Origin: Clostridia bacterium
Lineage (GTDB): Bacteria > Bacillota > Clostridia > Oscillospirales > CAG-272
Direction: 5' to 3'
NCBI GenBank assembly: GCA_017398145.1
Contig: JAFQHD010000101.1
Span: 1-33,365, forward strand
DNA length: 33,365 nt
Part shown: positions 24,060 through 31,300 of the stretch, piece by piece
Numbering within the stretch: the stretch's first letter is position 1
Layout: every line of letters begins with the position of its first letter
Translations under genes and position numbers: made by a program
The notes under the pieces: generated by a model
Seen by the model: the letters and a program-made list of their open reading frames with translations, nothing else
Told to the model about the DNA's origin: nothing
The model's database searches: none

Positions 24060-25015
24060 GGTGTAAGGTGAAGAAACCGCTTGTATCTATTATAATTCCG
24101 GTCTATAACGGTAGCAATTATATGCGCGAGGCTATAGACAGTGCTTTGGCACAGACATATTCGCCCATCGAAATAATCGTTGTCAATGATGGCTCAAATG
24201 ATAACGGCGCAACCGATGAGGTAGCGCGCTCCTACGGCGACAGAATAAGATATATATATAAGGAAAACGGCGGAGTTTCCTCTGCTCTGAACAGAGGTAT
24301 CAGCGAGATGAAGGGGGAATATTTTTCATGGCTTTCCCATGATGATGTATATACTCCCGATAAGATACAAAAGCAGATGGAAACACTGAGCTCCGATGCC
24401 AACAGCAACGAGATTGTGCTTTGCTCATGCGAATATATAGATAAAAATTCTCAAAGGTTGCCTGACTCAAAGCTGCAAAAATATAATCACGGAGAAAAGC
24501 TGAGCCGGGAGCAGGCGGTTATGCATATTACTAAGAATTCTGCTAACGGCTGTGCGTTGCTGATTCCAAAAACTGTTTTTGATAAATGCGGAGGCTTCGA
24601 TGAAAGACTTCGCTACTGTCAGGATATATTTATGTGGTGGAAGATATTTCTCAATAAATACACCTTGACCTTATGTGATCATCCGGGAGTTCTGAGCCGT
24701 GTGCATGACAAACAATTGACTCAGACAGGAGTATCTCTCTATCATAAGGACGCCTATACCATCGGTATCGAGATAGCGCCGACATTTGCTTCGGAAAGCA
24801 CTGAAGAATACAATTTTCTCTACGAATATTCCAAGGGAGAGGCTATACACGGTAATCGTGAGGTTGTTAAACTGTGTCTGGAACTTGCCAAGGACAGAAA
24901 GTTGTTTTCTTTTGGACAAAAAGCACGTTTAAGGTTCCTTAATTTCTACGGACGGATAAGACCTCTTATACGTCGTGTATATTACCGAGTAGTAAAGGGA
25001 ATTAAGACGAAATAA
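24056..25015 (+). CDS. GT2 glycosyltransferase
   Basis: A 319-residue GT-A enzyme with PLVSIIIPVYNGSNYMREAI, EIIVVNDGSNDNG, ENGGVSSALNRGISEMKGEY and a metal motif modified to SHDDVY (instead of DxDD). The catalytic region RYCQDIFMWWKIF carries a QD where GT2 enzymes often have ED. These variants occur in active GT2 enzymes. It begins as ATGA with the previous stop; an in-frame GTG at 24068 is possible. It should transfer another sugar of the cluster 2 unit. Confidence 0.85.
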   Translation: MRCKVKKPLVSIIIPVYNGSNYMREAIDSALAQTYSPIEIIVVNDGSNDNGATDEVARSYGDRIRYIYKENGGVSSALNRGISEMKGEYFSWLSHDDVYTPDKIQKQMETLSSDANSNEIVLCSCEYIDKNSQRLPDSKLQKYNHGEKLSREQAVMHITKNSANGCALLIPKTVFDKCGGFDERLRYCQDIFMWWKIFLNKYTLTLCDHPGVLSRVHDKQLTQTGVSLYHKDAYTIGIEIAPTFASESTEEYNFLYEYSKGEAIHGNREVVKLCLELAKDRKLFSFGQKARLRFLNFYGRIRPLIRRVYYRVVKGIKTK

Positions 25016-25046
25016 ATAATCATCAAACCGAAATGAAGGAGAAGTT

Positions 25047-26174
25047 ATGTTACCATATGTATTATTGCTGATTATACCGTTTATATTCTCCTTTGTTTCT
25101 TTGAAGCGAGTTGGCGAGAATGGGAGAATAGGGGTATCCATTGTCATTGGTAGGGATGAATATACAAAAAATCATAATCTTTCTATATTGTTATTTTTTG
25201 TTTTGTTTTTTTTACTCCTTGCATTAAGACACCCTACATTTGGCAGAGATTTGGTAAGATATGAGTATTATTTTGATGAGTTTCGATCATTGCCCTTTAC
25301 AGCCAACCTCAAGTTTGAATCAGAGATAGTATACCAATTGTTGAATTGGATCATCGGTAATATTACAGATAATTTTCAGATTTTTCTCGTTGTAGTTGCT
25401 GCGCTTTGTGTGATTCCTATAGCATATGTTAACACACAGGATCGTGAGCACAGTTACCTTGCAGTAATTCTGTTTGTGAATATGTCAACATTTATTATGG
25501 CATTTTCAGGTCTTCGCCAGATGTTGGCTGTGTCTATAGGAATGATAGCTTATGAATTTGTAAAGAAGAAAAAGTTATTGCCTTATCTTCTTATGTGTGT
25601 TCTTGCGATGGGATTTCACCATGCCAGCTTTATACTCTTTATACTATATCCGGTTTATTATATGCGCTTAACACGTAAAAAGTTGAAATATGCCATACCA
25701 ATATTTGCTGTAGTATATGCTTTTAACGGAAGAATATTCGGCCTTCTCGCGCAGCTTGTTTCTTTTGCTATGAACGGAAAGAACGAAGTCGAAGTAGAGA
25801 ATAATGGAGCAATATCGTTTCTGCTACTTCTTCTCGCAATGAGCGTGGTTTCCTATATGTTTACTGATGATGATAATATGGACATGGAAACAATGGGATT
25901 GCGAAACATCCTTGTTGTCAGTACATTTTTGCAAAGCTTTGCATCGGTTCATCTTTTGGCGATGCGAGTGAACTATTTTTTTATCATTTTGATTCCGTAT
26001 GCAATGGTAAAGATAATCAAAAATATTGAACAAAAGGCAAAAAAAGAAGCATTTGTCATTGAACTTACAATGGTAGTTTTTCTCACGGTCTATTATTTGT
26101 ATACAACTTATATAAGCTGTAAAACTGGAATCAGTGCTCTTGATACCTATCCTTACAGAGCATTTTGGAGTTGA
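25047..26174 (+). CDS. EpsG-family polysaccharide polymerase
   Basis: A 375-residue membrane protein with about ten spans. Family features in order: ALRHPTFGRDLVRYEYYFDE after the first spans, MAFSGLRQMLAVSIGMIAYE in the middle, MGFHHASFILFILYPVYY, and a tail TYPYRAFW. These match EpsG, a Wzy-type polymerase of biofilm and capsule loci. It should join flipped repeat units outside the membrane. AAGGAG lies before the ATG, and the following gene starts one base after its stop. It is a second polymerase in the window, unlike the one at 2934. Confidence 0.85.
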   Translation: MLPYVLLLIIPFIFSFVSLKRVGENGRIGVSIVIGRDEYTKNHNLSILLFFVLFFLLLALRHPTFGRDLVRYEYYFDEFRSLPFTANLKFESEIVYQLLNWIIGNITDNFQIFLVVVAALCVIPIAYVNTQDREHSYLAVILFVNMSTFIMAFSGLRQMLAVSIGMIAYEFVKKKKLLPYLLMCVLAMGFHHASFILFILYPVYYMRLTRKKLKYAIPIFAVVYAFNGRIFGLLAQLVSFAMNGKNEVEVENNGAISFLLLLLAMSVVSYMFTDDDNMDMETMGLRNILVVSTFLQSFASVHLLAMRVNYFFIILIPYAMVKIIKNIEQKAKKEAFVIELTMVVFLTVYYLYTTYISCKTGISALDTYPYRAFWS

Positions 26175-26175
26175 T

Positions 26176-27372
26176 ATGAAAATTGTACAAATTAACGCTA
26201 CCTATAATAAAGGCAGCACCGGCAAGATTGTCGCCGGAATAAGCGATGTGATGAACTCTTTTAAAATTGAGAATTATGTATTTCATAGCAGCGGAGAAAA
26301 CCGACAGCCGTATATAATACAATATTCCAATAAATCAAATATTAAGCTAGCGGCTTTCAAATCAAGAGTATTCGGAAATTGGGGCTTTAATACAGGAACT
26401 GCAACAAAAGTACTTATCGGAATGTTGTCGGATATTAAACCTGAAGTGGTACATCTGCATAATATACACGGCCATAACTGTGATCTGAAAAGGTTGTTTG
26501 CATATTTTAAGAAAAGTAAAACAAAGGTAGTATGGACTTTTCATGATTGTTGGGCATTTACAGGTTATTGTACATATTTCGATATGTGCAAGTGTGAAAA
26601 ATGGCAGATAGGTTGTTCTAATTGTGTGCAAAAAAGGCAATATTCTTGGTTTTTTGACAGAAGCACATGGTTATTTGACGAAAAAAAGAAACTATTCAGC
26701 GATTTGGATTTAACGGTTGTAACTCCGTCGATATGGCTTGCAGATTTAGTAAAACAGTCATTTCTTAAGAATTGTACCGTTGAGGTTATAAACAACGGTA
26801 TAGATCTTAATGTTTTCAAGCCTAAAAAAAGCAAAATAAGGCAAAAGTATGCACTTAAAGACAAAAAAATTATTCTCGGAGTTGCATTGGAATGGGAGAA
26901 CCGCAAGGGTCTTGATGTTTTTATTAAGTTGTCAAAAAGACTTTCTGCTGATTACAAGATAATTCTTGTAGGTACAAGTAATGATGTAGATAAATTATTA
27001 CCCGATAATATTATTTCGATTCATCGTACCCAAAATCAAAATGAACTTGCAGAGTTGTATACCGCGGCAGATTTGTTTGTAAATCCTACGCGTGAAGATA
27101 ACTATCCAACTGTTAATATAGAAGCCCTTGCCTGCGGTACACCGGTTGTAACCTTTAAGACCGGCGGAAGCCCGGAAATGCTTGATGAAAGCTGTGGCTC
27201 GGTGGTAGAGTGCGATGATATCGATGCACTTGAAAAAGAGATAATACGGATATGTACCGAAAAACCGTTTACCGAAACCGATTGTCTTAACAAAGCAAAG
27301 GAATTTGACAAAAACCAAAGATTTAAGGAGTACATAGAATTATATGAAAGAATTGTCACTGCAGGAGCTTAA
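26176..27372 (+). CDS. GT4 glycosyltransferase, paralogue of the one at 585
   Basis: A 398-residue GT-B enzyme. N-terminus MKIVQINATYNKGSTGKI, then VVHLHNIHGHNCDLKRLF and a Cys-rich stretch beginning FHDCWAFTGYCTYFDMCKC, which has the same HDCW..TG.C....C.KW..GC..C pattern as the 585 protein. The C-terminal half has YTAADLFVNPTREDNYPTVN followed by IEALACGTP. The ATG 26176 is chosen over ATG 26134 by this alignment and TTGGAG five bases upstream. It probably handles the same kind of donor in the other cluster; roughly half the residues are shared by eye. The LicD gene begins inside its last 29 bases. Confidence 0.85.
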   Translation: MKIVQINATYNKGSTGKIVAGISDVMNSFKIENYVFHSSGENRQPYIIQYSNKSNIKLAAFKSRVFGNWGFNTGTATKVLIGMLSDIKPEVVHLHNIHGHNCDLKRLFAYFKKSKTKVVWTFHDCWAFTGYCTYFDMCKCEKWQIGCSNCVQKRQYSWFFDRSTWLFDEKKKLFSDLDLTVVTPSIWLADLVKQSFLKNCTVEVINNGIDLNVFKPKKSKIRQKYALKDKKIILGVALEWENRKGLDVFIKLSKRLSADYKIILVGTSNDVDKLLPDNIISIHRTQNQNELAELYTAADLFVNPTREDNYPTVNIEALACGTPVVTFKTGGSPEMLDESCGSVVECDDIDALEKEIIRICTEKPFTETDCLNKAKEFDKNQRFKEYIELYERIVTAGA

Positions 27373-28144
27373 GGATATTGAATTTGAAATGTTGAAAGTA
27401 TTTGATACTTTTTGTAAGGAGAACAATATCAGATACTATCTCTCTCACGGAACACTGCTCGGTGCTATCAGATATAAGGGTTTTATTCCCTGGGATGACG
27501 ATATCGATCTGCTTATTCCTCGTGATGACTATGAAAGAATGATCAGTCTATTCAAGGATAACGAGCGGTATAAGATTTTTGCGTTCGAAAAGAATGAGAG
27601 ATATCGTTTTCCGTATGCTAAGCTCTGTGATATGACAACCCGAAAGGTAGAACCTGTAGACAATGGAATTGATCTTGGTGTAGATATAGATCTTTTTCCT
27701 CTTGATGCATGGGATAACGATCTTAAAAAGGTAAGTGAAGAGGTTAAGTATATAAACAAAAATATGTTTAAACTTAGTCTTACAAAGCTTAAGAAGCCAG
27801 ACTCTATCAATCCTGTAAAGCGATTTGTTAAGGGAATTGTAATGTTTGGTTATAAAATAATAGGAAGCAAGCACTATATAAAGAAGATACTTAAGGCAGC
27901 CGAGAATCCGATAAAGCCAGACAGCAAATATGTTGGCTGTAAGGCATGGTGTGTATACGGAGAAAAGGGTGTTATCCCCGCAGAGGTGTTTGCTGAGACC
28001 GCATACATTGATTTCGAGGGTGAAAAGTTCCCCGCGCCTGCCGATTACGACACGTATCTGACCTGTCTGTACGGTGACTATCTGCCCGAGCCCCCCGTGG
28101 AGAAACAAAAGACTCATCACAGTTTCAAGGCTTACAGAGTATAA
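27344..28144 (+). CDS. LicD-family phosphotransferase-like protein
   Basis: A 266-residue LicD-family protein. YLSHGTLLGAIRYKGFIPWD followed by DDIDLLIPRDDYERM is the defining nucleotidyltransferase-fold motif with the acidic metal-binding residues, and VDIDLFPLDAWD follows at the usual distance. LicD proteins place phosphocholine or other phospho-groups on glycans. It overlaps the GT4 gene by 29 bases, with AAGGAG 13 bases before the ATG, and is the last gene of cluster 2. No choline uptake or activation genes (LicABC) are seen, so the group added is uncertain. Confidence 0.88.
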   Translation: MKELSLQELKDIEFEMLKVFDTFCKENNIRYYLSHGTLLGAIRYKGFIPWDDDIDLLIPRDDYERMISLFKDNERYKIFAFEKNERYRFPYAKLCDMTTRKVEPVDNGIDLGVDIDLFPLDAWDNDLKKVSEEVKYINKNMFKLSLTKLKKPDSINPVKRFVKGIVMFGYKIIGSKHYIKKILKAAENPIKPDSKYVGCKAWCVYGEKGVIPAEVFAETAYIDFEGEKFPAPADYDTYLTCLYGDYLPEPPVEKQKTHHSFKAYRV

Positions 28145-28313
28145 AAGGGATAAGTTGCTCCACAAAAACTGTGCACGTAAGTTTCGCTTTTCAATTCACA
28201 CGGAATGGAGCGATTCCCTATATATTAAAAACACTATATGTAACAACTTACAAGGTATATTCACAGCCTAAGGCTGTCTATATAAAAATATTTTCAAAAA
28301 GGAGAATAGACAC

Positions 28314-31300
28314 ATGAAGACAAGACCCTTAGCAAAGATTATGTCCTTTGTGCTTGTCGTATTGATGCTTGTCAGCGTACTTCCGCTGAACATGTTTGCA
28401 GCTATCAATGTCGACATGGACAAGGACATAGTCCCCGGTGTTGTTGACTATCAGATGATCTCCAAGAGAGACTGGCAGTTAGCACCCGGTATCGAAGAGA
28501 CCGAGGTTGTTCTTAACAACCCGGCTGGTACAAGAAGACAGGTGCTTCACACAGTAGCTGTCGACTTGAACAACCCCTTTACCAAGGTTATTCCCGGTAC
28601 AAAGGGAATGTGGCCCCAGGAGGGTAACTACGGTACAGAGTCTACATTGGCACAGGCGCTCAGTGCAGAGAAGCTTGGTTACGGTAACGTTGTTGCTGCT
28701 ACCAACTGTTCACTGAGCTGGTACACAGAGGCTTATTACAAGCAGAATCCTCATCTGATCGGTGAGCCTCTCGGATACTCCATCCTTAACGGTGAGTATT
28801 ACTGTAACAGCCGTATTACCAACGGTACTCTTGCGACCGGTGGTGTAAAGACCGTAATCGTTGTTAACTACGATTACCATCCTATCACAGGCGAAAAGAG
28901 ACCTGACGACATGCCCAGAGTATGGATCCGCGACGTTCTGGATCCTCTGACCGGCTGGGAAGAGCAGGCTATCCCTGTTCTCTTCAAGCTCCTGTTCTGG
29001 CCTGATGCAGAGACCGGAGAAACTGTTCTTGATAGCAAGCTTGCAACAGGTGACGCTTCCAGAACCTTCGTAGGTGTTAAGCCCGACGGTACACTTCTTG
29101 TAACTGTATCCGACGGTGAGCAGGCTCCCTACTCCTACGGTTTTAACGAGAAGGAAATGGCAGACTACATGATCAAGCAGGGCTGTGTTATCGCAGCTAA
29201 CTGTGACGGCGGTGGATCCACCACCTTCTGTACACAGCGTCCCGGTGAGGACCTCAAGATCAACTGCTCATTGGCAGACGGCGGTGAAAGACCTACCTCC
29301 AACACCATCATCATCATCTCCGAGGCTCCCGCTGACGGTGTGTTCGCACGTGCAACAGTTGACTGTGCATACGACTACTACACCCCCGGCAGCTCTGTAG
29401 AGTTCACAGCTCTCGGAACAGACGCGGTTGGTACCAAGGTTGACGTTCCTGCAGATGCAGTATGGCAGATCAAGGAAGAGGGCATGGGTACCATTGCAAA
29501 CGGTGTGTTTACCTCTAACGGCACCGAGGGTAAGGTTACCGCTCAGATCGTATATGACGGCAAGGTCGTAGGCGAGCGTTCCATCACCATCGCTACTCCC
29601 GAGGAGATCTCCTTCGAGCAGCCCGTTGTTACCATCCCCTTCGGCAAGACTGCTAAGATCCCCGTAAAGGCTACCATCGGTAACGGTGTATATGAGATCG
29701 GTCTCGGTCCTAACGACGTGACCTTCACCACCACCAACTCCGCACTGGGTACCTTTAACGGACTTGACTTTACCGCTGTGGATGAGGCAAATGCTCCCGC
29801 AGATATAACAAGTACGGTTACAGCTACCCTTAATATGGGTACTAATCCCACCGCAACTGTTCAGCTCAACCTGGGTAAGGGATCTGTTGTCCTTTATGAC
29901 TTTGAGGACGGCCAGGCTGATATCGACGAGTGGTATGTTGTAAACAACAGAAAGAACGCAGAGCATTGGGACTATGACCTTAAGCTGTCTCTTGCAGACA
30001 GAACCAACGGTCAGGTTCATGACGGTAACTACTCTATGCGTCTTGAGACCAATGGTCTTTCCTCCAAACTCTCTCACTCCGAGCAGTACGCTTGGCTGAG
30101 AATGGGTACTTACGGTGATGCGATCACTCTTTCCAATGCCCGCTCCGTAGGCTTCTGGCTCTACGTACCCGAGGATAATATCCAGTGTTGGGTACAGGGT
30201 CACTATATGACCGACTCCAACGGTGACGGCGTCCTTGATTCCGAGGCAACTGTCAGCATGATGGAATCCGAAAATGTTTACTACAACATTGACGAATCCG
30301 GTTGGCATTATCTCTCCATGGACATCAGTGCATTCAAGGAAGTTGCACTGAGAATGGCCAAGAAGTACGATATAGATCCCGCCGACGGCATGAAGGGTGA
30401 TACCGGCGAGGCATGGCTTGCACTTGTATTCCACAAGGGTATCAACAACAAGCTTTGGCAGATCAACGGATCTATCAACGGTAATTACACATATTACATG
30501 GACAACTTCACAGTTGACTACTCCGAGGCAGTAGACGACAGAGAAAATCCTGTATTTGACAAGATCTATCTCGACGGCACCACTCCTCTTGTTAAGCGTG
30601 ACGTTGTTACCACCACAAGCAATGTTCTTAATCTTTCCGCTGCAGTAGCAGACAAGACCACAACTCTTGATGCTAACAAGCAGGAAATTCCCCTTTACAA
30701 CGCTTCCGGTATTGATCCCGAAAGCGCAAAGGCATATATCGACGGCGTTGAGATCGACTGTACATATGCCAACGGCACTATGTCCGCAAAGGCAACCGTA
30801 AACGACGGTTACCACAGAGTTAAGTTTGAGATCTGCGACAACATGGGCAACAAGTCCGTTGTTATCCGTGTGGTTAAGGTTGAGTCCGGTGCTGCTGCTC
30901 CTGCACTCCAGCTTGTTCCCGCAGATGCAACTCTTGACAGAATCCCCTTCGGTTCTATCTATTGGATGAACCTCGAGGCAAGCGCTATCGAGACCATCCA
31001 GACTGTTGAAACAGTAATCGACCTGAACAATGTAAACCATTGGCAGCTCGATCATATGGTGCTGGCTCAGGACTTCACCGCTGACTATACCATCAATGAA
31101 GAGACTAATACAGCTACCATAACCTTCACACGTACAGACAAAAACGCTCAGACAGGTGCGGCAGTTCTTGCCCAGATCCCTGTACGTATCCTGTACTTTG
31201 ATACCGATATCAAGACTCCCGGTTATACCGCGCAGACTTATTGGACATCTTATCCCTTCTGGGCACAGGATATGAAGATGGACGTTGATAAGGGTCTCGT

